This document shows positions 22,300 through 35,606 of a DNA stretch of 64,000 nt, in pieces. The notes beneath the pieces are model-generated. The model was not told the origin of the DNA, did no database searches, and saw nothing but the letters and a program-made list of their open reading frames with translations. Numbering within the stretch: position 1 is the stretch's first letter; each line of letters starts with the position of its first letter. Origin of the DNA: Varroa destructor (taxonomy: Eukaryota > Arthropoda > Arachnida > Mesostigmata > Varroidae). Location of the stretch: NCBI RefSeq assembly GCF_002443255.2, contig NW_019211458.1:21933643-21997642 (forward strand), given 5' to 3'. The position numbers were made by a program, and so were the translations under genes.

Positions 22300-23660
22300 G
22301 TAGGAGTCTTGTAAGGGTCGTTTGATTTTTAACACGTCGAAACTTCATTCCGATAGAAAGTAAATTATTTACAGACAGTAACTTTCGGTCGGACTATGAA
22401 ATGATTATAAGCATAATTCTAAACATGATTTACACTGACTTACTATAAAATACGATCTAACAATATAATGCGAAGATTAGTACTATTTATAGTACATCAA
22501 GAAATTCTCTATTATTACACAATTACTACAATATTACTAAATTATTAGACAAATATATACAATTTTTACCTACCCCCCCCCCCCTCGAAGAATGAATAAG
22601 GAACAATCATACTTTCTGCTGCCACTCTATATGAGACAAGATGGCGTCGCTGGCGTCTCACCACCAACCGTAATGACGACAACAACAACAGTAGTCGTCG
22701 GAATAATCTCGAAGTCCTAAAGTTTAGTCTAAATGAGTCGAGAATTCTAGTGACGTCAACGGGTGTGGCCAATAGACGAAGACTTTCCCTTTCGGCAGCG
22801 GACAGCGTGCTTCTGGTCTGCCTTGCCTTATAAGCCCCAAGCCAACAGACATTTGGTAGCTTTAACTGAGAAACACACGGAACTGGGAAAAGAACAATTT
22901 TGGAATTTGCGTCTAAAAACTTTATCTATTATAAAGTTCGAAAATGTACAGAACTGAAAAAGAAAGTGCGGTAGTTGTCTCGTAAATACGTTTTAGGCGT
23001 ACGTATATTAGAGTGGTTGGGTCTATAGTCTTATAGAGGGCGTCTCATAGGCTGCGATATCTCGCTGCTTTTACGGATGTATTTCTCTTGAAAGACAAGT
23101 TTACCGAACCGAAATCTGCCATAAGATAGCCTGCGGAATGATTCAGCCTAGATATGGATTAGATCAGCAACACAGACAATACAAAGACATAAAAGCTTTT
23201 CATGATCGGTCCGCATATATCTGGCTGACTCAACTAGGACTCAACTTTGCCGTGTTAGTATTAGAAATTAAAAAAAAAATGTTATTATAATTTTATACCG
23301 ATACGATCATTTCTGATATAATTAAAGTTCACTTTGTCGTTAGATATTCAAATTAACGCGGCAGTGCACATTGATTCAACTCGTAATTGCACGAAATGGT
23401 CGTGAACGCATTCAGGAGCATGCGGTTCGTAATTCGACGTGATAGGTAATGGTTTGTCTGACTACGACTATGACTGAGAGAACAAAGACATTAGAAACTT
23501 TCATGGTTACAAAAATAGCGCCGTTTCTAGCTATACGTCAAGGCATTTCCCCGAAATGCACGGTGTACAGCACATCAGCAAAAGCACCCATTCGTAGCTG
23601 GTGTATCTTCCCTATGGCATAATTACTTATAGCGGCTAGTCCTGATAATGTTTTAGCGGC
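22300..23660. other. AT-rich non-coding stretch
   Basis: Contains the C12 run and A/T-rich DNA with many taa and tta repeats near 22360-22560. No gene is supported. Confidence 0.6.
22573..22584. repeat. Poly(C) run of 12
   Basis: An uninterrupted C12 tract in otherwise AT-rich DNA. Confidence 0.9.
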
Positions 23661-23667
23661 TAACTGC

Positions 23668-23764
23668 GTCTACCCTCTAGTCGTTAGGACACGTTGTGGT
23701 TCGACGCTGGGCACAGGCCGGCTTGGGATTGCCCGGCGAACGGCGATGCCAAACGTAAATTTCG
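23668..23764 (+). mobile_element. Degenerate SINE-like copy
   Basis: ttaggacacgttgtggttcg aligns with the middle of the copy at 60147-60305 (ctagggacgcgttgtggtct). The end, gaacggcgatgccaaacgta, aligns with the tail copy at 8281-8301. It therefore links the head and tail modules of the family in one element. Confidence 0.55.
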
Positions 23765-26700
23765 AGATATATAGAGAGGCTTTGACGGGTACAGACTGCC
23801 CTGTTAACGAAAATCAATCGTCGGTGATTAAGGTAGAGAATGTCGTATTTCGTTTGTCTTAAGCTGACACTATTCGTTGTGTTCGCTTATGAAGCAACCG
23901 GAAATTTGATGTATAATTTGGGCACGACCCGAAGCAGAATTAAGAACATATCGCCAATTAGCTCTATTCTAGCTTGAAAAAGCCAAAAACGTTCGTTCCC
24001 TGTTGACTTTCTTAAAACTCACGATGTCGGTTAGAGCCCATTCCATCATAAGATCGGATCTTAGATCTATATTTCCTCATACGCATCACGCTATATGCGT
24101 AAAAAAGATGTACGGTTAATTAAAAGATTTTACATTGATTCATATGGATTATATAGAGATATTCGAAGCATCGGGTCGTCACATATTCATACTCGAAGGC
24201 AATAGCCGTAGCTGAATGCAGCATCGAAGAATCTACACAAGGATTTTGTGTTACAGTGAACCCCGTTATAAAAAACGAAATGAAAGAATACTAATCATAT
24301 TTTAGTATCTTTATTGAATTTTATAACATTCTGATTTTACTTGGAATTAGATTCATGGACCCGTGCCCATGCCCATGATTCGAATGTAGCAGTGTTGATT
24401 CCGGAATTAGGTTGACAAGCGGGAAAGAAAAGGTGAGTTCCACTTTTTTGGAAGCAAATAACAATCGAGTACCACGCGTTGTAGGACATGACAGCCAAAT
24501 TGAGAGCAATTGAAACGGTGGGTGGTTGTTGCAAATCATCAGAAAAAAGTATGTTGGCACAATGTAATTAAGGTCCAATAAGGGACTGAACATTGCGGGT
24601 TCATAATCGGCGAAGACATTGTACGATATCGGGCTCTTGTTCGCATTGCTTAACCGCAATTACTGTCTCTTCGGCCGTGGCGACCAGCCATTTTGCAGGG
24701 CCGTTCGTCCCTCTACTTCTTTTTCAGGCAGCATTTCTTATTATCTTCGACTAGTAAAACGCTTGACCGTAAGGCCCTGTCCCCGATAAACAGAATTGTT
24801 GTTTCTACTCCTCAGCGAATAGGCGTGCCCGTACGGTTGGGAGAGAAGCTGGATAAAATATGGAGTCCAAAAATACTTTCTAAATAAACAGGCTTTATGT
24901 AGTCAAGGCGACGCCGTATTTTCAGATTTAGAGACATTTCCAAGGATACACAAAATGCAGCCTTCTAATCGCAAAAAAATCTAGCCGACTTTTTAGGGCT
25001 AGTAGCAGCTCTCCATTAGGATCGGTCGATGAGAGCGAATGTCGTCCCTAAGCACGTGAGGGGAGTGTCATACTTAGCTGCTTTACAGCCTAGCGATAAT
25101 GACAGCGAGGTAGCGAGTGGGCTTTTCTTGCGAAACTGTATAGCTGTACAGACGTATCTGTAGAATGCCTGTGAAACACAATCTATAAACGGAAGCCTTA
25201 GAAATAGCCAAAATGTGTTAAGTTTAAAATGGTGACTGTTATTAAATAATAGCGGGTCAGGCGCGTACATTTGAACGTGAAACTTTTAACCCTTTCATGA
25301 GGAACCCTAACATCAAGATAAAGAATACGAAAGACGAAACGGATGTACAGTAAATTGTCTTTGGGACACTCATATGGTGTGACTGAGGGGCGCAATTGAG
25401 TTAAGCAAGAAACTGGTTTTCCTGATTTGTATACGAAAACAGATTGACTATGTTTGACAACGTTGCGGCACAGGCTAATTTAGAAATTGCAACAGCCCTT
25501 GAAGATATGCCACATGCCGAATGGAAATCAATCAGGGCAGCATAGATAATGCAGAGTGCTCTACGCTTTTTAATAAAACCAAGCAAATCTTAAGGATGCA
25601 GTAATTAACACTAAAGCAGGGCTGTTCCTCTGAAATAGTAGTAACGAACTTAATTGATGTGAGAGCTCAAAACAGTAACTTCCTTTTCCGATCGCATACT
25701 ACCTGGAAAATTCCCGGAATTACCTTTCTAGCACTCGACCGTAATCATAAAATCATCTGATAAATAAATGTCTTCTACTACCATTAAGCATGGCTTCAGA
25801 AAGCTGGCCTCTGACACAACATAAAATGTGCCTACATCCGATCTCGAACCTGAATTACCCCGCGTTTGGTTGGCAAGTACGTTACCACTTTGTCTTCACA
25901 ATTGAATGTACTACTCCCATATTATCGTTTATTTGTCTGTCTTGAATATTTGACTGGCAGAATGTCGAGCAGGCTCCAGTCCTATCGTTAGATAGAGCAA
26001 TTTAATAGGTTGCTCCACAAATTTCCAAGACATACAGACCCATTGGTTGCAAGATGGATTTTTATGATATAGATGGATAGAGCTCAGATCCGTTAGGCAC
26101 AAAAGGTCTGAATATGACGAAATAGACTTATCAAGTGCCCGCTGATAGGAAGTAATTTTACAAAAAACGACAAAAGGTTGAGTGGAACGCCCAGGAAAAA
26201 CCATAAAACAGACAGGCGCGATAGAGAGATATACAGAAGATCTGAACAACACAATACCCACCAGTCGACTGTACGTATGAGGGCTGATCACAAATAAGTA
26301 CGCTCGTTTTTTTTTTCAATTTTGAGGCTTTTCTTTTCAAATTCTATCTAAAATCTTTCTCTTTGCCTATACAATATGCATTATTGACTAACAGAACAAA
26401 CAGAAGCGAAAAAAAATTTTCGGTGTCATAGCTTCCAGCCACAGGCACAGTGTGTAGAGTTCGAATTTTTCTGTAAGAGCCTTTAGCACAATCTCAATTC
26501 ACAGCTTTGAAAATAATGTGCCAGTTTTGGAGGATAATTTTCAGTTTGGCTTGGCTCATCGATACTTTTTGACCTAATAATGGATAGATTTGTCTAATTC
26601 CCTGATCAATTCATGTTTAGGATATACTCATTTTTAGGTACTTCCAGGTATTTTCTGTGACAAGAGGGTAACAGGTTAGAAATTGAGCAGGGGAAGCTCT

Positions 26701-28440
26701 GGTGCAAAGAAGATATCCCATGCAGCTGCATGTAATTTATTTAGGCAATCACATTGTTCCTGCAGAGGTTACACAATATATGTATATAATAGAATCTGCA
26801 GACCAAAAAATCTGATTTACTTTTGTGTCGGAAATTTAAGCGTCTATTTTCCACACAGATTCGGCACATAGCTTGACATACAGACTGTAGTTTTGCTTTA
26901 TTAACACATGTTACAGACAGATGCACAGTGACGGACTCGCGTTTTTTTTTTTCGTCTTCATATATGCGCTCGTCACTGGTCTCATAAGTAGTCCGCACCT
27001 TTTTCGAGAAGACAAAACAATAATATCAGCGAAGCAATTCAGCGCCAGTTTTTAATGTAGCACAGCTAAGGGTAATAACCGACGCTGGAAAATTCAACAA
27101 TTTTCATTTCCTAATACGATTTTGAATGTCCTCTGTGGATCCTCTGAGACTTCCTCTTATTTCATCAAATTATCCGTGGTAATTTAGGATACGATGGTAC
27201 AATATAGTATTATAATGCTATCAACGATGCACGAGAGTAGCTTCATACGCAGACGTTTTCCTAGCAGACTCTCTGTTAAACGTCTTAGGACAAGTCTCGG
27301 TGCCGCTGTTTAGATGGCTCAAGATGAGCAATGAGGATGTGAGTTTTTAAATGAAAGAAAGTCAATAAACTCTTTATAGGTGTGCAAGATACGGTCTAAA
27401 CGCTTGATGATACACAAATCGCGTTGCTACAGGCATGTCTTCGCTTGACGGCTCTATCTAGCGGTAGGTATTGCTATGCATCTAGAGATATAGAAAATCA
27501 TATTCTGCGGAACTCCCAGATCACTGGCTTCATCGAACATATACTAACATTTGTTTTGTTATTTAATCTGCTTTGAAAATCTGCTTTTGAGTAGATAACT
27601 AAATTCTAAAAGCATTTCATAGGGTGCATCGATAGCAAAATTTGCAGCCGTTAGAAAAAGGTCTGCTTCGTTGAAATAGCATGGTTTAATAACACCAGAA
27701 AGAAGCGAGAACAAATTTTAGATAAGGACAATCAGTCTTTAGAAATCAGTAAGGTGTAATGCACAGTTTTATCAAGACTTCAACAGTCACAATAGTGTAT
27801 ATAATGAAAAAAAAATATTTTCTTAAAAACAGTTAGCTGTTAACTAATGTTTAGATTTGAGAGAGACTTATGGTTGTTTCACTTGGTGTATTTTGTGACA
27901 GTTGATGATGAACCAGTGAGTGAAATCTGGTCGATGTCTAGGACTTGGATTGCTTTATCCTAATACAAGGCTGTTGAATATGAACATTTCCTCATGCAGA
28001 GTTCGACGCCTGGAAACCTTCCGATACATATTTCAATATCAAATTTTTTAATCGGTGCACTTTGAAAGGCACATGCAGACGATCAAGTAGGACGACACAT
28101 TAATTTTCCTATATAAATTTATTCATACAGATGTCTGCTGGATTTGTAATCGATACGGCTACCATCCGACCAAGTTTCTGGTTGAAAATGGCCAAGGAGT
28201 CACTATTTCGAACGCCATCAATAACATATAAATACAACGATTCGTGTGAATAACTTACTACTGTAGTATGTGGTAAATTGGATCTCTGGAAATATCTATC
28301 ATTGGTTATCGAAAACGACGGTAAACAATGAGTAGGACATGATCCTAGTTTATGAAGAATTCATAGAAACACGAACGCATATCGATGATTCATTGAACAA
28401 GTGGAGCAGAATTATTTCAGTCATGGTGATTATAGATCAC
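23765..28440. other. Non-coding, no supported gene
   Basis: Mixed AT-rich sequence. Overlapping ORFs on the minus strand at 24321-24659, 25016-25586 and 25929-26340 have no splice signals, domains or shared frame logic. Nothing else stands out. Confidence 0.5.
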
Positions 28441-28441
28441 C

Positions 28442-28471
28442 ATATATTATATATATATATATATAATATAT
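28442..28471. repeat. (TA)n microsatellite within a perfect palindrome
   Basis: A TA-rich tract flanked by symmetric ATATATTA/TAATATAT ends, so the tract is self-complementary and could cruciform. Confidence 0.85.
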
Positions 28472-29004
28472 CTATATTCTTGAAGATTTAGTTACTTAAA
28501 AACTGAAATACTCGTGGATATTTGGTGAGAAATGTCTCAGATTGAGCTACATGTTCAGGTACTACTTGAGTCATTTGTTTCGAAGCACGCTTCATTCCTA
28601 GACTAGATTTTTGAGCGGAAATATATCCTTAGCCAGTGTTTGTGCTTTAGATACCAATAAAATAATGCAATTTAGTATAATCAAAATGAATTGTTACAGG
28701 TGAGTTGTAATAAGCCGAGGTGTTTTATTGTTGAGCTTCAATGGGGTAGTGGTTTTTTAGGCCAACTGGATATAAAAAGTTCTTAGTAGCATTAAGCTCA
28801 CATGAGTAAGTTGTGGATACGACCACCGTTCCTCCGTCCCAAGCCAAATGAACGTAGATCACCATTGTGACTGGTACGAAACAGGCTGGAGGAACATTCT
28901 GTAGGTGTTCGTATAACTGACAAATCACATCAAGTAAATAGTTTAGTTAAAGGGAATCACGTTTCGACGGCCTCCGCGAGCTTTAACCTACGCGGACGCT
29001 TGGA

Positions 29005-29058
29005 ATGGTTCGGTGTAAGATGGCATCTTTGCCGCTCTACGATTCCTTGAAGATCAAA
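29005..29058 (+). CDS. Candidate first coding exon, unknown protein
   Basis: A CpG-rich leader (ggcctccgcgag and cctacgcggacgc) precedes an ATG with G at -3. It opens 18 codons containing MASLPLYDSLKIK and stops exactly at a consensus donor (atcaaa|gtaagt). An in-frame TAA lies seven codons upstream, so the frame can only begin here. Short length and no identified second exon keep confidence low. Confidence 0.22.
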
Positions 29059-29059
29059 G

Positions 29060-32000
29060 TAAGTTTGACGATTTTTAAGCTCGAACCTATTCAGCATTTG
29101 TATCATATTGAGACCAGCGATGTCTCCATCTGTTGGAAAAGCTTACATTGTTTTAGAATATCTTTTTTCTAACGACGACATAGAGCGTACAAGTATTTTA
29201 CTGTCAAACGTCAAAATAAAACGTCAAAAGCCAGCAAATTGTGAAATTAACGAGAAAAAACAAATAGGCGCTTGCTTACGCAGCCTTGATGCATGCTGAT
29301 ACTACACAGTCAGGCTTGCCCAGTTGACTCGCATATGAGATATATTATTCGTTGTTTAAAAGTAGCGTTTTGACAGCTACCGGTACGTCCGTGTCTTACT
29401 TTTGAAACAGAATATACAAGACAGATCTACTTTTGCAGAAAACTACTGCAATTTTCCGTACTAGTGAAGGAAGAAACAGAGTCTATCCATAGCCGACAGT
29501 CCTACTTCCGCTACTATTCAATGCTGTATATGTGCTATGCTTAGTGCTGTTGGAATGCATTTTACCATAGGTAAGATAATTAGAGATAATGAAAGTACTC
29601 AGAAATGTGTAGTTCCCGCAAAAGAGAAGAATCTAAGATTGTCTTCCAACAAATCGCATTATTTGCGTGTTGGCGCTGTATCTGCTTGCGTTTACACTAC
29701 AGCGATGCGATGGTTGGCCTGCTAGGGCAAACATACAAAATCTTCGCGTGGATACGATGGTCCATCAAGGGATTATTTCCAATGCGTTCACAATTGCACA
29801 TGATGTATGGAAAATGACCATTGAAAATATATCTCCATGTTCGAAATGCGCACTGTAGTAGAATAGATTAAACTGACACAACGCCCTGGTCTTAGCAAAT
29901 CACTGCTTTTAGAGGTTATCTGTGATATGGAAGAACGGTTAACGGTGAAATAAGGTACGCATGCTACCCGTTTAGATAGTTTCTATAATCTCGCCGGTAC
30001 TGCTTCAGCTGCTTGGTACGGTACCGATCGAGATAGACTAGATCTTACTATAAAACAGTGACCCTGTAATCAATATTATTGTTTGGGTTGGTGTCAGTGC
30101 CAGCTAAAAGTAGGCGGGAAACTGCTACGTGTCAGCGTGGCTGAAGGCTTGTTGGAGTTTAGCATGGTAAGGAACGCAATACGCAGCTATCTCGAACAAG
30201 TTTCAAACGAACAGACAGACAGAAGGGGAAAAGGCGACTAAAACAAAAAGCGCAAAATCATTACTAACATCTTGTTTAAATTGACTGGCCTATACTTGCG
30301 AGTGAGTCGGGGATATAGGGAGTTTAACATACGGTCATAACATTAACATCAAAGCAATGCCTTTGCAGTGAAAATCTATTATATGGCATTTGGATTATGC
30401 TAGACCCCCAAGAGAGGGTGGAGCACTAAGATCATTCCAATTTATGAAGTTTTTTTGGGTTATTTTATAATTATATCAATTTTTTTTATTTCCCGGATTG
30501 CCGTAAGGAATAATTTAAGTATAGTATCTAAAAGAAAACAGCGGAATATATCAAAAGCTTAATCGGAGCTGATTTGGATAGAAGATATTATACGCAAAAC
30601 AGCACCTTGTTAAATAGGTGGCAGTTTAATGAAATCATACTAACTAATGAAATAACTAAATTGATTGGGATATTCGTATTGGTTCTACGCCACTAGCAGC
30701 CCGCTTCAAGTGCCTGGGTCGGCTCTCTACCGTTTTGGTCCTTGTCATCAGACAATCCACAAAGGAGTTAACACGAATTTATTCATGACACAGCTTTAAG
30801 CGACGCGTACGGCTCCCAATCATTTCTACCGCTTTACCATTTGCTTGTGCATGCAATACATATATCTTTGTGCGGTACCTATCAATATCGTATCAGGCAG
30901 GGTAAATAAGCCTCTTCTATTAGTAAAGCACGCTAGTTCATTGATGCTGGCATACCTTTCTGCCGCCTATATGCAGAATTTTGCAATATCACTATAGGAA
31001 CTATAAAAACGCTTTGTAGACCTTCACGATCCGATTATGTAGCATATCTTAAAATAGCGCGGGAAATAATTTTGCATGCGTTGATCTCAATACTTGCATT
31101 GGTGTCGAACGTTCTGCTCGATTTTTTAAAAGACAAACCACATTGAGTGGGTGACAGTGCCTTTGGTCAGTATAAGAGTACTGCAAAAAAACCGAATTAC
31201 ATGGAATAGTGTGATCTATAAAAACAAATATACCTCCAGTTTGTGGTAAAAAAAGATTCTCAACAAAAGCTAATGCTTCGAGGTGGAAGGGAATTAAAAA
31301 GCTCATCCGAGTACCAACCAGAAGGCCCACAATTCCGCGGAAAACTGGGGCATAAACTTAAATTCTGACGTCAGTCCTTGAAATTGGACTGCACCATCAC
31401 TGGCGTACCCACACTCTGGTAGAGTTTCGTAAACGTTTTCTAAGAACGTTACGAGAGCAAATGTGAACATGAAGCGTAGTCTGGTAACCTAAGTTCGAAG
31501 GTTCATGGCATGAACAAGCTAAAAAAGCATTGAAGTAGATCGATCTGCGTATTGTTAATTCAAATGTTAAAGTTGTTGGTTAGAAGAGTGAGAAGAAAAA
31601 GCTTGTAATTAAATGTACAACTTCAAGATGTGAGGCTGTCACTCACCCAACGACTGGTAAAAAGTTAGGAAATTACGGATCTTCTCTATTAATAGAGACA
31701 TTCTTGTACAAATCTGCAATACTAAATCATTATATTGCTGCCCAGCAGTCCTTAATATAACGATAATATAAACTACCTGATAGACGTTAAAACTCGCGGA
31801 AACGTTCATCGACGTCCACCTGCCATTGCAATGGACGCTAAGCGTTTACCCCTAAACGACGCTGGCTAGACAATATAAACGTTAATTTTTTTTCTCTACC
31901 TGCCTCACCTTGTTTCAGTCGTTTGCTCAAAGAGAAGTGTGCCTAGCCCTAGCGTCTTGTTTATTATAGGAACTGAATTCTTCAACGCCAATACAATAAA

Positions 32001-33600
32001 ATAGCTCCTTCCATCTGACGGTAGTATATTTTAGTCTAGCCGTGGCTGCTATTAAGGAGACTAGTAAAAGGAGTATCGCAGGAGATTACAGCAAATGAAT
32101 TATATGCCAAAAGCTGTGTGTGTCCATTCGGCATTGATGGCATCTCTCGTACGGATCCATCTATTTGTATATTTGTAGGTATTATCCACTACCCACCTTC
32201 ATTGCACTTGTGATGCAAGTGAGAAATTATATTATGACATTACCATCGTTTGCGAAACAAATTTCCACTTTACGGTCGATTCCAGCGGGATTCTTGCGAA
32301 AACTTATGAGCGGGTATCCGGACTAAAACACGGTATGTGTGCACAGGTGAAGCTGATCACTTTCGGCTTCATTATTATCGAGACCTTTAGGCGGGTGATT
32401 ATTACAAAACAGGGTAGATGGTTTTAGACGCCGTCCCCTGGACAAAGTTGTACTGGCCCGTCTCTAAAAAATGCGGATACAGCCGTGATTCTAATTGCTT
32501 GTTTGTTGCTAATTGTTTGTTAAGGAAAAACCAATGTAAAGCATGAGTAATTTCCGAGGTACTATGGTATGTATTGCCCCAATGGTCACGGTGTAATGAG
32601 TTCAAAATTTTGACCCGACATGCAAGCTATGGGACGCAAGGTCCGGGATTTACCATAGAATCTTCCTTAAGCAATGTGGTTACGATCTTTCGGATCTATG
32701 CTGTGGCGCTTCCGTTGCACCCTTAAGGTTCCTCCCGAGCATGCGTAAGTAGGCGAATTTCATCCAAAATTAAAATCTTGCGATTTTACAAAGTATTGAA
32801 CTCCACGAATCGCATCTGTTATGGACCTCAAGACAAACATTAGAAATACTGTTAAACACCGTTGTACTATTAGAATACCGCTATCTTACTCATTTATTTT
32901 GGAATACATATAGAACAAATGTGCTTCTGAATTTTACACCTATATCGATTTTAATCTATTCCATCCACGAGAAACTTTAGGTCTTCAGGTTTAAACTTTT
33001 CCCCTTTCAAATTCATAGCATCAAGGACAAATACTTTTAAAAGAAACCCTTGAACACTGGACTGGATTATCATGTAGGGTCACTACCAAGTGGCCTAGGA
33101 ATTCTGGAAAAAAAAGAGCGCTACGTGAGGTTTTAAGCAGTTTCAGTATATCATTTGTTACTACCAGCACTAATCTCTGGCAAAAAAGTTTTCCCAAAAC
33201 ATTGCCCGTAGTGGTCGACATTCCCAGTTCCTACGCGGGGAGTAGACTATCCCTTTGCAGAAAAGTGGCGGCCTCAGTTCTAAAGACAAAAGAAAAAAAA
33301 TTGCAACAAGAAAAAAATTGCTTAGGCCAAATCTGCGTTGTTTCTCTATCCATCTATTTGTCTTTAGCCACACACTAATGGCTTTACGATTTATATTGTA
33401 TTACTCGTGGACCAACATGAGATGGATACCTAACAATCTAAATTATGTGTCCTGTTTTCCTTAAATAAGGCCAAATGGTAGTCTTGCGGAATTAATCTTC
33501 TTCAGTAGGTAACCGTTCATCAAGCAGGAGCTTGATGTTGCCCCTTTTCTTATACAAATGCCTGACGTACGCGTATTTCGAAATTGGTTATTTTTCTTTG
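29060..33600. other. AT-rich non-coding stretch
   Basis: Three overlapping plus ORFs at 29537-29858 share one GC-richer patch and look like chance. No other gene evidence was seen up to 33.6 kb. Confidence 0.5.
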
Positions 33601-33614
33601 ACGAAAACATATGC

Positions 33615-33632
33615 TATAATAATAATAATAAT
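33615..33632. repeat. (TAA)n microsatellite
   Basis: Six uninterrupted trinucleotide units. Confidence 0.9.
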
Positions 33633-35076
33633 AGCAATGATACTATTACTATTATCGCCAATTATGTCGAAGATCCACTGCAAACTAATGGGAGTCTGTT
33701 GCAATTCTGGTTTCTAAATAATTCCTGATTCGGCTTGTTTTATTCGTTCGTGGAAGTCGAACTTGAAAATTTTACGCATAAAATGCACGAAGCCATAATA
33801 TAATACTAAATATGAAATAGAACGTTTCAAAAGCAACAAACTTCAAGCCGGTTACTAATAATATTTGTAAAGCAAGAACATAAAGCCAAATGTAGAATAT
33901 GTAAACGTATTGAATCAAAATTTCTGAACCGGTCACGCGAAGTAAATAGGCACAGAGCACTGTTTCCGAAAGTCGAGGCCCTTACCGACAGTGAAATCGT
34001 TGGCAGATCAATGGGCACCAGAAACGACTAGCCAATTCCTTATGGCGCTCGATGGAGAAAAATCTCTACGAAGTGCCAAATTATGATATACTAGACTGTC
34101 ACTTCGATTCTTAATCACCACGATGAAGCGATAATTATTTAAGTATGATCACCCACTGCATGCTAAATTTGTTCATTAAGATGTCACGAACCGTGCATGT
34201 TCTTAGAAGAAACGAAAGAGAAGCCCACGGCAATAATATCGCTACCACATATCGCGCGGCTTAGATACCCAACCGTACCGCCAAATGAAGCGCCGAGATC
34301 TATTATAGCAAGTATCGATCACCCGCCTTGTAGACATGCTAAGACTCCGCATGCACTCACAGTCTTTGAAATATCGTTTACTTTTTAGTATTGCTGATTC
34401 AGTCACTGGAAGATTACTGTATGTCCAGACTGACGTTGACGGAATTGACAAATGCGAAGACTAAAGACGTACATAGATAGGTTCAGCAGGGGACATTCTT
34501 CAGGGGAGACATGGAAAAGCCATATCCCAGGCCTAATCTAGAAGCAAGGAAATACATTACCCCTATTGAAAATGGCTTATTTTTATTTCTGTGTACATTT
34601 GAGGCATCAAATTCTACTGTCTAAGGTTACCTATCCGTTAAAGCTAGTTCTTAACGCGCCGCAAAGAGACACTAGAAAGGCCTATATCTTATTATAAAAA
34701 TAATGAGTACGCAAGAGCACTAACATCAATTGCAGATCTTAATTATGTAAAATTAAGGCAAAAAAACATTACATTGAACCGTGTTATTCAGTTTGCCTTG
34801 AACTTGATTGGTATTGGCCTAATATTAAACAAGAACGTGCACGCGGACCTGAATTTTATATCTGGAACGTATTCTATAAACAAGAAGAATTGCAGCTCCT
34901 AGCCAAGGCTCAAAGATGACACTATAGGTTAATCACTTGTCTAAACATGCGTCATCTGGTGCACAAAGAACAAATTCATTAGGAAGAAAACCAGGAAAGC
35001 TGCTCATAGCCAAGGGCTTGATGATTGTAAAGAAAATGTTCGAGTGTAATCGTCCTTTAGGAACTCTGACTAGCAC

Positions 35077-35111
35077 AGGACTACGACCGATTTTTTTTTA
35101 GGACTACGACC
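35077..35111 (+). repeat. Direct repeat of aggactacgacc
   Basis: Two exact 12-bp copies (35077-35088 and 35100-35111) separated by an 11-bp T-rich spacer. Looks like a local duplication. Confidence 0.85.
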
Positions 35112-35576
35112 TTTTATTTTATGATGCTGTACGGATACTTAAGAGGTGACTTTCTAATGTCAAGGGCAGGAAAACGCATCATCCTTCTATTGAATAAAGC
35201 TTTGCCAAATCAAATAAAAAAGAGTATTCGAATTAGGTAGAGCAATGAACACACCCAGATAGCGCACGTTCTTAATACTAAAGCTTAAGACGAAATTGGC
35301 AGAAGAATGAAATTTGTTTCCTGAATGCCACCACGTCCTCTTTAACGATTCAGTCTGCAAGCGGAAAAGTCAAACATCATTACTCGGCATAATCTTCATA
35401 TGATTTTTTGGTCACTTGGTCTTGTCCGGTATTATAATCTCAGGTATAAAATGATATGCTTTTACGCACTTCACACACAGTTGCCCTTCTAACTACCGCG
35501 TTGCCTAGTCCTCCCTTATCCCAAAACTTATATGGCATCCGCGGCGTTAGGTCAGGTAGTTAGTTAATTATTGTTA

Positions 35577-35606
35577 GCAAGCGCTTGCGGCAAAACTTGC
35601 AAGCGC
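35577..35606. repeat. Palindrome and hairpin gcaagcgcttgc
   Basis: A perfect 12-bp palindrome (35577-35588). Its right half, gcgcttgc, also pairs with gcaagcgc 10 bases further on (35599-35606), giving an 8-bp GC-rich stem. Confidence 0.8.

Larger units (their letters stand above)
18390..22300. other. Compositionally distinct block, less AT-rich
   Basis: By eye this block has a more even base composition and far fewer homopolymers and TA runs than either side, with clear edges near 18.4 and 22.3 kb. It contains the candidate exon at 19199-19413 and the inverted pair at 20228-20862. ORFs on both strands at 21.2-22.3 kb are open in several frames at once, as expected from lower AT content, and none is recognised. 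Confidence 0.4.
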
